Source: WRMR01 sp031548645
Lineage (GTDB): Bacteria > Planctomycetota > Planctomycetia > Pirellulales > Thermoguttaceae
NCBI GenBank assembly: GCA_031548645.1
Contig: JAVBQX010000304.1
Coordinates: forward strand, 1 to 23,517
Direction: 5' to 3'
Length of the DNA stretch: 23,517 bases
A program made the position numbers and the translations under genes. Positions 1 through 7,154 of this stretch are shown here, in pieces. Under the pieces are notes generated by a model. The model made no database searches and had not been told where the DNA came from. It saw nothing but the letters and a program-made list of their open reading frames with translations. Position 1 is the first letter of the stretch; each line of letters starts with the position of its first letter.

Positions 1-18
1 TAAGCGATGGTTCCGGGC

Positions 19-43
19 CGGGCGCTAACGCTTCCGGCTCTGG
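19..43. repeat. Short hairpin repeat, CGCTGACGCTT family (diverged copy)
   Basis: The segment GGCGCTAACGCTTCCGGCT resembles the repeat seen at 19653, 20811, 21007 and 22757 (core CGCTGACGCTT followed by a CGGGCT or GGGGCT arm). It lies about 30 bases beyond the stop codon of the minus-strand enolase-like gene, the same relation to a gene end that the other copies have. This copy is diverged, so membership is less sure. Confidence 0.45.
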
Positions 44-72
44 GTAATATTGAACGCCATTGTGCTATCGTC

Positions 73-1137
73 TCAGGCGACGAGAAAGCCTTCGAGTTTC
101 GCGCGGTCGATTTCAACGCCCAGGCCGGGACCGGACGCTGAGTGAAGCAATTCGTCGGACGCTTCGAACGGGTCTTTCAGGATGCCCGTGTCAAGATTTG
201 TCGGGTCACAGTAAATTCCGTGCGAGAGCGCCGGCAGGGATGCGGCCAGTTGAATCAAAGCGGCGGTCATCGGCCCGGTCGAATGGCAGGACATGACGGC
301 ACAGTGCAGACCGGACGTTTCGGCGATGTCGGCGCATTTGCGCAGTTCAAGCAGTCCGCCGATTCGCATCGGGTCCAAAACCAGCCAGGAAAGGTTGTCC
401 AACCCGGCCAGATCAAGCACGTCACGGGCCGAATCCATGCCGGAACGAACGGCGAACGGGATCGACGTTCGTTTTTGCATCATTGCGAGCCGTTGCGGCG
501 TCGCATTTCGGAGCGGGTCGATCAAAAGTGAAACGCCGGATTTTTCGAGCCCTGCCAGCAGTTGGATACAGGAGTCGTCATCATACCGCCCGGCGGCGTC
601 AATACGAAGTTCGACCCGGTGATGCGCCGAATCAAGGACGCGTTGGACGAGCCGCAGGTCGTCGTCGCACCGACCGGACAGCGGCAGGCATTGCCAATGA
701 AAACCGCGACCGGCCAATTCCTGCGACGCGGCGGCCAGTTCGTCCGGCGTATTCCCGGCAAGCGGAACGCTTATCGGAATGTGACTGCGGTATTCGCCGC
801 CGAGAAAGCGGCAGATCGGTTGGCCGCAAAGCCGCCCCATCATGTCCCAGCAGGCCGTTTCGAGGGCGAGACGCACCGCCCCGCTTGGGTGCAAATTCAA
901 GCGGACAAGTTCTTCGAGATCGAAAACGCTGCGTCCCATCAGGACGGGCAGCAGCCGGTTGCGGAGCGGTTGCAGACTTTCGAGCGGCAGGGCGGTATCG
1001 ACGGCCTCGCCCCAACCTTCGACGCCTGCATGCGAAACCAGCCGCACGATCAACGAGCGCAACAACCCCCGTTCGCCCGACACACGCGTCGGCGAGGGAA
1101 CGGCGATCGAAAAAAATTCCAAATCACGGATGAACAA
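73..1137 (-). CDS. Enolase-superfamily (mandelate racemase/muconate lactonizing-like) protein, probably catalytically degenerate
   Basis: About 354 residues, the usual length for the mandelate racemase/muconate lactonizing branch of the enolase superfamily, with an N-terminal capping domain (about 1-120) followed by the barrel. The residue pattern IDAAGRY (about 179-185) fits the first metal-binding Asp. The usual Lys-x-Lys strand reads GFHWQCLPL (145-153) with no lysine. The usual Glu of the second metal site falls in LLIDPL (204-209) and reads Ile or Asp, and the third site reads PFAVRSG (227-233) instead of an Asp-Glu pair. I infer it has lost racemase or cycloisomerase chemistry or does something else. 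The start is set at a TTG at 1137, 31 bases after the glycosyltransferase stop; longer readings would overlap that gene and look non-coding. No Shine-Dalgarno site is visible. Tandem placement suggests co-transcription with the glycosyltransferase. Family fairly sure, function unknown. Confidence 0.78.
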   Translation of the reverse strand: MFIRDLEFFSIAVPSPTRVSGERGLLRSLIVRLVSHAGVEGWGEAVDTALPLESLQPLRNRLLPVLMGRSVFDLEELVRLNLHPSGAVRLALETACWDMMGRLCGQPICRFLGGEYRSHIPISVPLAGNTPDELAAASQELAGRGFHWQCLPLSGRCDDDLRLVQRVLDSAHHRVELRIDAAGRYDDDSCIQLLAGLEKSGVSLLIDPLRNATPQRLAMMQKRTSIPFAVRSGMDSARDVLDLAGLDNLSWLVLDPMRIGGLLELRKCADIAETSGLHCAVMSCHSTGPMTAALIQLAASLPALSHGIYCDPTNLDTGILKDPFEASDELLHSASGPGLGVEIDRAKLEGFLVA

Positions 1138-1168
1138 GGTGCTGGCGATAATTTTGGGGGATGTATTC

Positions 1169-2245
1169 TCAGCCGAGTTTGAGCGGCGGTTCTTCCTGAT
1201 CGGGATTCGCGGCGCTCGACGGCTGCTGTTCGCCGTAATGCGGTTTGGGGATGACCATCCGCTTGTCCGTTTCCGCACGCGGTTCGATCAACTGCGAAAT
1301 TGAATAATCCTTTGTGCGGCGGTTTTTATACGAAAGGAACAACTCGGCGATGATGCCCACCGTGACCAGTTGGGCCCCGAACAACAGCATCACGACGCCG
1401 AAAATCACGCCGGGATGGTCTTTCAGGAGGAAAAGCGATTCTTCCGTGATCGCCCCCGCGGCGTAAAGTGAGCTGGTCAGGATTTTCATGAAACCGTAAT
1501 AAAACACGGCCAGCGAACCGATCCCGAAGGAGATCAGGCCGCAGGTGCCCATGAAATGCTGCGGTCGCTGACCGTAGCCGGTGATGAATTTGACCGTCAA
1601 CAAATCAAGGAAGCCTTTGACGAATCGCGTAAATCCGTATTTCGATTTTCCGTGCGTTCGCGGACGATGCTGGACGACTTTTTCGCCCACCGTATAGCCG
1701 CGGGCCGCCGCCAGAACCGGCACGAAACGGTGCAACTCGCCGTAGAGCGTGATTTCGTCGAAAATCTGCCGGCGGTACATTTTCATGCCGCAATTGTGAT
1801 CGTGCAATTTGACGCCGGTGAGCCGGCTGACCGCGCCGTTGAATATCCGCGAGGGCCATACCTTGTGCCACGGATCGTGCCGCACCTGTTTCCAACCGCT
1901 GATCACGTCAAGGCTTGTGTCCATCATCCGGACGAATTCCGGAATTTCACGCGGGTCATCCTGCAGGTCGGCGTCGAGCGTCATGACCAGCTCGCCCGTG
2001 GCCGCTTCAAACGCCGCGTTCAGGGCCGCCGCCTTGCCGAAATTCCGGCGAAAACGAATCGCCTGAATTCGCGGGTCATCCTTGGCCAGCATCTCGATGA
2101 TCTCCCAGGAACGGTCGCGCGAACCGTCATCAACAAAAATGATTTCCAAATCGTAATTCTGTTCAGCGGCGACTTCGCAAATTTCTCGGTGGAGCTGGAC
2201 AAGACTCCCCTCTTCGTTATAGACCGGAATAACAATCGAAAGCAT
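1169..2245 (-). CDS. GT2-family glycosyltransferase (DPM1/GtrB/ArnC-like, polyprenyl-phosphate sugar transferase)
   Basis: 358 residues. The GT-A fold motifs are clear: IPVYNEE (6-12), FVDDGSRD (37-44), nucleotide-sugar loop RRNFGKAAALNAAF (66-79) and the metal-binding DADLQDD (91-97). HRPRTHGKSKYG (193-204) is the conserved motif of the dolichol- or undecaprenyl-phosphate sugar transferase group. Two hydrophobic segments follow at about 231-253 and 280-303, so the enzyme is anchored in the inner membrane. The expected role is moving a sugar from a nucleotide donor to undecaprenyl phosphate for later use outside the membrane. The sugar cannot be told. ATG at 2245 has AGGGGA about 6-7 bases upstream. 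A TATAAT box on the minus strand at 2331-2336 would give a leader of about 80 bases. The enolase-like gene follows 31 bases after the stop. Confidence 0.9.
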   Translation of the reverse strand: MLSIVIPVYNEEGSLVQLHREICEVAAEQNYDLEIIFVDDGSRDRSWEIIEMLAKDDPRIQAIRFRRNFGKAAALNAAFEAATGELVMTLDADLQDDPREIPEFVRMMDTSLDVISGWKQVRHDPWHKVWPSRIFNGAVSRLTGVKLHDHNCGMKMYRRQIFDEITLYGELHRFVPVLAAARGYTVGEKVVQHRPRTHGKSKYGFTRFVKGFLDLLTVKFITGYGQRPQHFMGTCGLISFGIGSLAVFYYGFMKILTSSLYAAGAITEESLFLLKDHPGVIFGVVMLLFGAQLVTVGIIAELFLSYKNRRTKDYSISQLIEPRAETDKRMVIPKPHYGEQQPSSAANPDQEEPPLKLG

Positions 2246-2330
2246 GATATTTCCCCTGTTTTATGGCGTTGCAGCATCAACTTGTAAGAATGGGATAATT
2301 GGCGAAAATTTACTATCGTGGATAACAGTC

Positions 2331-2359
2331 ATTATAACCAATTCACGGTCCAAATTGAA
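2331..2359 (-). promoter_or_regulatory. Candidate promoter of the glycosyltransferase gene
   Basis: Read on the minus strand there is a perfect TATAAT at 2336-2331, preceded by 17 bases and a weak TTTCAA in the -35 place. It lies about 85 bases before the glycosyltransferase start. The -10 is good and the -35 poor, so this is tentative. Confidence 0.35.
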
Positions 2360-2406
2360 ACATAATTTCCTGCCTTTTTTTGCAAATGCCAAGAAAAATG
2401 ACTGAC

Positions 2407-2437
2407 ATGCCAATAATTTTTCCTGATTTTTTGGCAT
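2407..2437 (-). terminator. Weak stem-loop after the sulfotransferase gene
   Basis: ATGCCAA (2407-2413) and TTGGCAT (2431-2437) form a perfect 7-bp stem with a 17-base loop, about 50 bases after the sulfotransferase stop. It is AT-rich and lacks a strong T-run, so it is only a possible terminator. Confidence 0.25.
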
Positions 2438-2484
2438 AATCCGCAGATCCGGCTTTTATCGAGTCGCCGTGTGTTGCCGACAAT

Positions 2485-3627
2485 TTATTTTTGATACCCG
2501 TAGCGGTCGATGTACCAGGCCCAGCGTTCGGTGATTTTCGCCTCGATGGCGGGGTCGGTCTGGAATTTGTTTTTTTGGTACGACTTCTGCGATGCCGCGA
2601 ATTCCTCCAATGCGGGTTTCGCCTGATCAAAGCCGGGGAGACGGAGCTGCGAGTAGATTTTTTCAAGCGTTCCGACCGGATCCGCGGTCAGGTCCTTGAA
2701 CGCGACTTCGGTGAACAGTTCGGGCGGAAGTTGCGGAATGTCTTCGGCGAATGCGTCGTACATTTCCTCGAACATCTCGAAAACGCGTTCCTCGAACTGC
2801 TTGCCCGTGGGCCGTTGCAGGCCGTGTACGACCGAAAGCTGCATCCAGAGATTGTAGGTCGAAGCGTAAAGCGAGTAGGGGTTGCGGTGGATGTGCACGA
2901 ATTTCGCGTCGGGGAAGCGTTCACGGATCGCGGCGATCCGGGCCGTGTGCGGCGGCGATTTGAACACGACGCACCTGTTTTCCTCAAGCGTCAGGCAGCG
3001 CAGGAAATATTCGAGGCCGTCGAGCCATTCCTTGCGCTCCTGCGGCGAGACGTTTTTCAGCGTCAAAAATTCGGAGTCGATCGGCGGGTTGTTCGGGTAG
3101 AGGATATTGATGTAGGGCGATCGCATTCCCATTGCGCAAAGGGCGAACTCGTCCTCCTGCGGGCGGTCGAGACCGGCGGCCATGTTGTCCATCGGCCGTT
3201 TTTTCGGCATGAGATACGAGACCCAGGGCTGGAAGAACCGGCGCGAGAATAAAAAATGACGCGGGGCGAAACAGGAATACGTGTCCGCAAAGGCGAACTG
3301 CGCGTCCTGGATCATGTACTCGTGCAGCAGCGTCGTGCCCGAGCGCCAGTGGCCGATGATGAAAATCGGCGGGTGCTTGATTTCGACGTCGCGGATTTTG
3401 CCGCCGTAACGAAGCGACTGCATCGCCGCCATACCGGAGTTCAAAGCGCTCAGCCCGCTGATGATGCCGAACATGCCGACGCCCGTCGGGGCGATGCGGA
3501 ACCGACCCTTGACCGCCTGTTTGTACCAGTCGCTCATCGTCATGCCGTCCCAGAACCGCGGATGCCAGAACCGGTCGGCGCTGCCGCTTTTTTCCTTTTT
3601 TTCAACGGGTTTTTTTGATGTTGTCAT
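2485..3627 (-). CDS. Sulfotransferase family protein (PAPS-dependent)
   Basis: 380 residues. The 5'-phosphosulfate-binding loop is IIGHWRSGTTLLHEY (90-104) and the 3'-phosphate-binding motif is VHIHRNPYSLYAS (244-256), both diagnostic of PAPS-dependent sulfotransferases of the Sulfotransfer_3 type. The protein would move a sulfuryl group from PAPS to a hydroxyl or amine of a carbohydrate or lipid; the acceptor is unknown. The first 20 residues are lysine-rich and hydrophilic, with no signal peptide, so it is probably cytoplasmic or loosely membrane-bound. ATG at 3627 is preceded by GAGAA, a modest ribosome site. The inverted-repeat element at 3651-3848 begins only about 23 bases upstream, so any promoter lies inside or beyond it. 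A glycosyltransferase gene follows after a gap of about 240 bases with its own candidate promoter. Sulfated surface sugars are a reasonable but unproven context. Confidence 0.9.
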   Translation of the reverse strand: MTTSKKPVEKKEKSGSADRFWHPRFWDGMTMSDWYKQAVKGRFRIAPTGVGMFGIISGLSALNSGMAAMQSLRYGGKIRDVEIKHPPIFIIGHWRSGTTLLHEYMIQDAQFAFADTYSCFAPRHFLFSRRFFQPWVSYLMPKKRPMDNMAAGLDRPQEDEFALCAMGMRSPYINILYPNNPPIDSEFLTLKNVSPQERKEWLDGLEYFLRCLTLEENRCVVFKSPPHTARIAAIRERFPDAKFVHIHRNPYSLYASTYNLWMQLSVVHGLQRPTGKQFEERVFEMFEEMYDAFAEDIPQLPPELFTEVAFKDLTADPVGTLEKIYSQLRLPGFDQAKPALEEFAASQKSYQKNKFQTDPAIEAKITERWAWYIDRYGYQK

Positions 3628-3650
3628 GAGTTCTCGTTTTCACCTGATTG

Positions 3651-3848
3651 ACAGCAGCCGGGAACGTAGTGAGCGTCAGCGAACGGAGTGACCGGGGAAC
3701 ACGCTTGCCATTTTGAGCGACATTTCAGTTCCTGCGATGTTCCATTCATGGGCCTTGGAATGGCACGTTTTCACGGTTGGAAAATCCTCTCCTCGGTCAG
3801 TGTCCGTGATCAGAGATCATACGCTGCGTTCCCGGCTGCTGTTTCTTG
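3651..3848. repeat. Inverted-repeat element A (RAYT-associated, core type 1)
   Basis: Left end ACAGCAGCCGGGAACGTAG (3651-3669) and right end CTGCGTTCCCGGCTGCTGT (3824-3842) are inverted repeats differing at one base; a further TTCTTG (3843-3848) recurs after the right end of elements C and D. Inside the left arm is GGAGTGACCGG. The core (about 3690-3800) matches the core of element B with only about eight differences by eye, in the same orientation. It lies just after the RAYT gene and just before the sulfotransferase gene. Confidence 0.88.
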
Positions 3849-3896
3849 TATTCCGGCTGTGTGCTAGTTGTTTGTGTTATGGTTTGATTATTTGTT

Positions 3897-4358
3897 TTAT
3901 TGGCAATCACGGACGTATTCGCTCGCAAGCGAAAAATTATTTTCCGTAAAAAGGTAAACAGTACTTCCGTGTTCCGACCACAATTTTTGATCGGCGGCCA
4001 AATATCCCGCCTTTCGCATTCGGAATGTCGCCCGGGCTTTCATGTCGGCCATGATTTTTTCCGGTTTGACGTCATTCACCGCAACGACAACATGAACATG
4101 GTTTGTCCGCACATTCAATTCATGAATTTGCCATTGTCTTTTTCGGCATATTTCACGAATCGCATTTTCAATGACTTCGCGATGCTCGTTTGACAATAAA
4201 TGCAAATCGTCTTTCAATGACATTATCTTTTGACGATACAAATCCCAGTCATCCGCAATGTATTTTCCGCCACGTAAAAAGGAACCTCTTTCGTCACCAT
4301 GCAACCACGAACCGTGAATGGTAAATGTCAGAAAATAACCCAAGGGTTTGTTATACAT
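3897..4358 (-). CDS. REP-associated tyrosine transposase (RAYT; IS200-like Y1/HUH single-strand nuclease)
   Basis: 153 residues from ATG at 4358. The N-terminus PLGYFLTFTIHGSWLHGDERG (5-25) matches the family's strand and GDERG pattern. NHVHVVV (86-92) is the HUH metal motif, with His87 and His89. Tyr148 in SEYVRDCQ, next to the C-terminus, is the expected nucleophile. LWSEHGSTVYL (126-136) is also family-like. RAYTs of this group cut single-stranded DNA at hairpin repeats and are usually single-copy genes flanked by their own repeats. Here two near-identical inverted-repeat elements lie 22 bases upstream (element B) and about 50 bases downstream (element A). A reading from 4439 would begin inside element B and is rejected because the conserved domain begins at 4358. 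No Shine-Dalgarno site is seen. All key residues are present, so the protein may be active. Confidence 0.88.
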   Translation of the reverse strand: MYNKPLGYFLTFTIHGSWLHGDERGSFLRGGKYIADDWDLYRQKIMSLKDDLHLLSNEHREVIENAIREICRKRQWQIHELNVRTNHVHVVVAVNDVKPEKIMADMKARATFRMRKAGYLAADQKLWSEHGSTVYLFTENNFSLASEYVRDCQ

Positions 4359-4380
4359 TTGGTTTTCACATGCGTTTAAA

Positions 4381-4545
4381 ACAGCAGTCGGTACTCCGGC
4401 GGAGTGACCGGGGAGCACGCTCGCCATTTTGAGTGACATTTCAGTTCCTGCGATGTTCCATTCATGGGCTTTGGAATAGCACGTTATTACGGTTGGAAAA
4501 TCCTCTCCCCGGTCACTCCGCTAGCGCTGCATTCCCGGCTGCTGT
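4381..4545. repeat. Inverted-repeat element B (RAYT-associated, core type 1)
   Basis: The right end CTGCATTCCCGGCTGCTGT (4527-4545) matches element A with one change. The left end ACAGCAGTCGGTACT (4381-4395) is shortened and decayed relative to A. GGAGTGACCGG (left) and CCGGTCACTCCG (right) form a strong inner inverted repeat. The core runs in the same orientation as that of element A and is nearly identical. It ends 6 bases beyond the stop codon of the M42 peptidase and lies just upstream of the RAYT start. Confidence 0.87.
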
Positions 4546-4551
4546 TAATGA

Positions 4552-5613
4552 CTACGCCCCCGGGATGAACGAGGCGTCGGGGGCGAGCGATTCGAGGAAG
4601 CGGGCGAGCAGGTCGGCGGTCGCGTCGATGTCCTTCATCGAAACGACTTCGACGGGCGAGTGCATGTAACGGTTCGGGATGCTCACCAGGCCGGTGGCCA
4701 CGCCGCCGCGGTTGACCTGGATCATGTTGGCGTCCGTGCCCGTGATGCGGCCCTCGGCGGCCATCTGGTACGCGATTTCGTTGTCCTTCGCCACCTGGAC
4801 GAGGGCGCTGACCAGCTTGTTGTTCATGTTCGGACCGCGGGCGATGACCGGGCCGCCGCCGATGGTCACTTCGCCGTTCTGCTTCTTTTCGATCGTCGGG
4901 CAATCGGTCGCGAAGGTGACGTCGACGGCGATGCCGACCTGCGGGTCAATGCCGAAGGCGCTCGTTTTCGCGCCGCGGAGCCCGACCTCTTCCTGCACGG
5001 TCGAGACGGCGAAAACCGCACATTGGAGCTTCGAGGCGTCGGCCCGGCGCAGGGCTTCCATGACGACCCAGGCCCCGGCTTTGTCGTCCATGCCGGGCGC
5101 GGCGACCATGTCGTTTTGCAGCTCGCGGTACTCCAGTTCGACCGTGACCGGCGTGCCGATTTCGACAAGTTGCTCGGCTTCCTCCTTGTTTTTCGCGCCG
5201 ATGTCGATCCAGAGGTCCTGAATTTTCGCCGTTTTCTTCCGTTCGTCCTCGTTGAGCAGGTGAATCGGTTTTTTGCCGATGACGCCGGAAATCGGCCCGC
5301 TTTCGGCCCAAACGACGACGCGTTGGCCCAGCAGCATGGACGGATCCCAGCCGCCGAGTTGCAAAACGTACAGAAAACCGTCCGAGTCGATGTAATTGAC
5401 CAGCAGGCCGATCTGGTCGCAATGCCCGGCGAGCATGACGCGGAGCGGGGCGTCGGGGTTTTTGGCCACGATGACGTTCCCGTGCACGTCGGTTTCGACC
5501 GTGTCGGCAAAGGGCGTCATATAATCGCGAACAACGGCCTGTATTTTTTCCTCAAAGCCCGTAGGGCTCGGGGTTTTGATCAATTTTTTGAAAAATTCCT
5601 TCGATTTCGGCAT
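4552..5613 (-). CDS. M42-family metallo-aminopeptidase (FrvX/TET-like)
   Basis: 353 residues, standard for M42 (glutamyl/leucyl aminopeptidase or 'cellulase M' type) enzymes. Metal and catalytic residues can be followed in order: LAGHCDQIG (His64), APGMDDKAG (Asp176, bridging metal ligand), VQEEVGLRGA (Glu208 general base and Glu209), VDVTF (Asp231) and RYMHSPVE (His318). The family forms large cytosolic tetrahedral complexes that trim peptides from the N-terminus using two Zn or Co ions. ATG at 5613 is preferred over an upstream ATG at 5655 because AGGAAA sits about 8 bases before it and the domain starts at MPKSKEFFKKL. A minus-strand TATAAT at 5658-5663 gives a leader of about 40 bases. 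The gene is divergent from the HIT gene. Element B abuts its stop codon. Confidence 0.93.
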   Translation of the reverse strand: MPKSKEFFKKLIKTPSPTGFEEKIQAVVRDYMTPFADTVETDVHGNVIVAKNPDAPLRVMLAGHCDQIGLLVNYIDSDGFLYVLQLGGWDPSMLLGQRVVVWAESGPISGVIGKKPIHLLNEDERKKTAKIQDLWIDIGAKNKEEAEQLVEIGTPVTVELEYRELQNDMVAAPGMDDKAGAWVVMEALRRADASKLQCAVFAVSTVQEEVGLRGAKTSAFGIDPQVGIAVDVTFATDCPTIEKKQNGEVTIGGGPVIARGPNMNNKLVSALVQVAKDNEIAYQMAAEGRITGTDANMIQVNRGGVATGLVSIPNRYMHSPVEVVSMKDIDATADLLARFLESLAPDASFIPGA

Positions 5614-5657
5614 GGGGCGGTTTCCTGAAACATTGTGACTCAAACGGATTCCCAATA

Positions 5658-5685
5658 ATTATATCCGATCCAGCCAAAGCCGCAA
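5658..5685 (-). promoter_or_regulatory. Candidate promoter of the M42 peptidase gene
   Basis: On the minus strand there is a perfect TATAAT at 5663-5658, with TTGCGG 16 bases upstream as a weak -35. It lies about 45 bases before the chosen ATG at 5613. Confidence 0.45.
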
Positions 5686-5727
5686 GCAAAGACGTTTTTA
5701 CGCCGGTTATTTCATGATTTCGGCATG

Positions 5728-5756
5728 TTGCACCCATCGTCTCAATTCGCTAAAAT
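5728..5756 (+). promoter_or_regulatory. Candidate promoter of the HIT-family gene
   Basis: TTGCAC (5728-5733), a 17-base spacer and TAAAAT (5751-5756). The -10 box matches five of six consensus bases, and the start codon follows about 43 bases later. It is back to back with the peptidase promoter. Confidence 0.45.
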
Positions 5757-5798
5757 AACTCTGCAAACGACGTCATCACTGCGACATTGGAGAAACTC

Positions 5799-6146
5799 AT
5801 GTCTGAAAAAACGATTTTCAAAAAGATCATCGACCGGGAAATTCCGGCGACCGTTTTGTATGAAGACGAACAGTGCCTCGCCTTTCGCGATGTCATGCCG
5901 CAGGCGCCGGTGCATTTCCTGATCATCCCGAAAAAGGAAATCGCCTCGGTGAACGACATCGACGACGAAGACGCCGCCCTGGTCGGCCATTTATTCTGCG
6001 TCATCCGCAAGCTGGCCGCCGAAGAGGGCATCGCCGAAAGCGGCTATCGCATCGTGACCAATTGCGGGCCTAACGCCTGCCAGAGCGTGCCGCATTTGCA
6101 CTACCACGTCATCGGCGGTCGCGAAATGGCCTGGCCGCCGGGGTAA
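5799..6146 (+). CDS. HIT-family nucleotide-binding hydrolase (HINT/PKCI branch)
   Basis: 115 residues, the full length of a HINT protein. The N-terminal SEKTIFKKIIDREIPATVLYED and the C-terminal histidine triad VPHLHYHVIGGREM (about 99-112), followed by WPPG, are textbook HINT features. Members are homodimeric cytosolic purine nucleoside phosphoramidases that cleave AMP-linked amines and acyl- or aminoacyl-adenylates. The start is the ATG at 5799, because GGAGAA lies about 5-6 bases before it; an in-frame TTG at 5787 would consume that ribosome site. It stands alone on the plus strand, divergent from the peptidase and converging on the AraC-type gene. No clear terminator is seen in the 65 bases between, only a weak GGGACA/TGTCCC pairing. 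Confidence 0.94.
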   Translation: MSEKTIFKKIIDREIPATVLYEDEQCLAFRDVMPQAPVHFLIIPKKEIASVNDIDDEDAALVGHLFCVIRKLAAEEGIAESGYRIVTNCGPNACQSVPHLHYHVIGGREMAWPPG

Positions 6147-6211
6147 GGGACATTCACACAACCGACTCGCGCGAAGGACCGCTTTCTTGCGTGCTGTGTC
6201 CCGGCGCAACC

Positions 6212-6982
6212 TCACGTCAATACGCCGTATTTTTTTCTGAATTGAAGCGGTGAGCAGCCGATCAGTTTTTTGAATTGGCGCGTCAGGTAACTGTTGTCGT
6301 AGAATCCCGTTTCCAACGCGATCTGGGTTATGGAAAGATCGCTTTCTATCAGCAGGCGTATGGCCGCGTCAATCCGGATTTTGCAGATGAAATCCTTGGG
6401 AGAAAGGTGAAATATCTGCTGAAAACGCCGCTCGAACTGTCGCCGCGAAAGAAAAGCGAGAGAGGCCAGAAAATCCACTTCCATCCGCTCCGTGTAGTGT
6501 TCGAACATATAGTCGACGACGTTCCTGATTTCCATGGCCGGATGCCGCGAATCATATTCATGGGAAAGACTCCGCATGATGCCTGCGGTGCCCATGATTT
6601 CCTGCTTGGAGTCAAACAAGGGGATTTTGCTGGAGATATACCATTTCGTCGTTTTGGAATTGATGCCCGGCACGATCCAAGGTTGATTGATGATGGCCTG
6701 CCGTGTCGAGATCACATCATTATCCTCGCGATGGTACAGGAAAACGAGATCGGGCGTGAAATAATCCACGTCGGTTTTTCCGAGGTAGCCTTCCCTGGTT
6801 TTGACGCCGAGGAGATTTCTCAACGTCTGGTTCATCCAGAGAAAACGGCCTTCTATGTCCTTGATGTGAAAATAAACTTCGGGGAGAAGGTCGAAAAGAA
6901 AAAAAAATTCCCTCAGGTGATGATCGTTCAGCGCAATATCATCAATGCTAAAGCAGCGGGTTGGTGAAGCTGAAATTTTCAC
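6212..6982 (-). CDS. AraC-family transcriptional regulator with N-terminal PAS sensor domain
   Basis: 256 residues. A PAS domain spans about 27-143 (LPEVYFHIKDIEGRFLWMN, then LLGVKTREGYLGKTDVDYF, ending in IMGTAGIMRSLS). An AraC-type double helix-turn-helix spans about 165-253: first helix pair FLASLAFLSRRQFERRFQ, second SITQIALETGFYDNSYLTRQFKK, then the typical GCSPLQFRKKY. The PAS domain should bind a small ligand; which one is unknown. The start is a GTG at 6982 with no visible Shine-Dalgarno site, and no later start keeps the PAS domain. The gene is divergent from the lipoprotein-DUF1559-oxidoreductase cluster, with about 170 bases between them, the usual layout for a local activator. That it controls the cluster is inference. 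Confidence 0.92.
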   Translation of the reverse strand: MKISASPTRCFSIDDIALNDHHLREFFFLFDLLPEVYFHIKDIEGRFLWMNQTLRNLLGVKTREGYLGKTDVDYFTPDLVFLYHREDNDVISTRQAIINQPWIVPGINSKTTKWYISSKIPLFDSKQEIMGTAGIMRSLSHEYDSRHPAMEIRNVVDYMFEHYTERMEVDFLASLAFLSRRQFERRFQQIFHLSPKDFICKIRIDAAIRLLIESDLSITQIALETGFYDNSYLTRQFKKLIGCSPLQFRKKYGVLT

Positions 6983-7044
6983 AGAAGATGTCGCATTCGT
7001 ACAAAATTATGACCCATTATTACAATACGTCCTCATTGATCTAT

Positions 7045-7055
7045 GGTATCATACC
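7045..7055. promoter_or_regulatory. Small palindrome in the AraC/lipoprotein intergenic region
   Basis: GGTATCATACC is a perfect 11-base palindrome about a single centre base, in the 172-base AT-rich gap between divergent genes. TTGATC lies a few bases upstream. It could be an operator, but an 11-base palindrome can arise by chance and AraC proteins more often bind direct repeats. Confidence 0.3.
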
Positions 7056-7154
7056 GTCCTGAAATAATCAACAAAAGAATGACATTAATTAATACTGTGG
7101 CAATCTGTTCATTTCTCCGTAAGCCAAAACTATCATTTTAAGGACATACATAAT

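Noticed and set aside
1138..1278. Upstream extension of the enolase-like protein
   Set aside because: It overlaps the end of the glycosyltransferase gene by more than 100 bases and its residues are Arg/Ser-rich, unlike an enolase N-terminus.
2343..2666. 107-codon frame overlapping the sulfotransferase end
   Set aside because: Mostly overlaps a confident gene in another frame and then runs into low-complexity AT-rich sequence.
3651..4545. Composite transposon with target-site duplication
   Set aside because: No matching short direct repeats are seen at the outer edges of elements A and B; RAYTs also do not usually form such structures.
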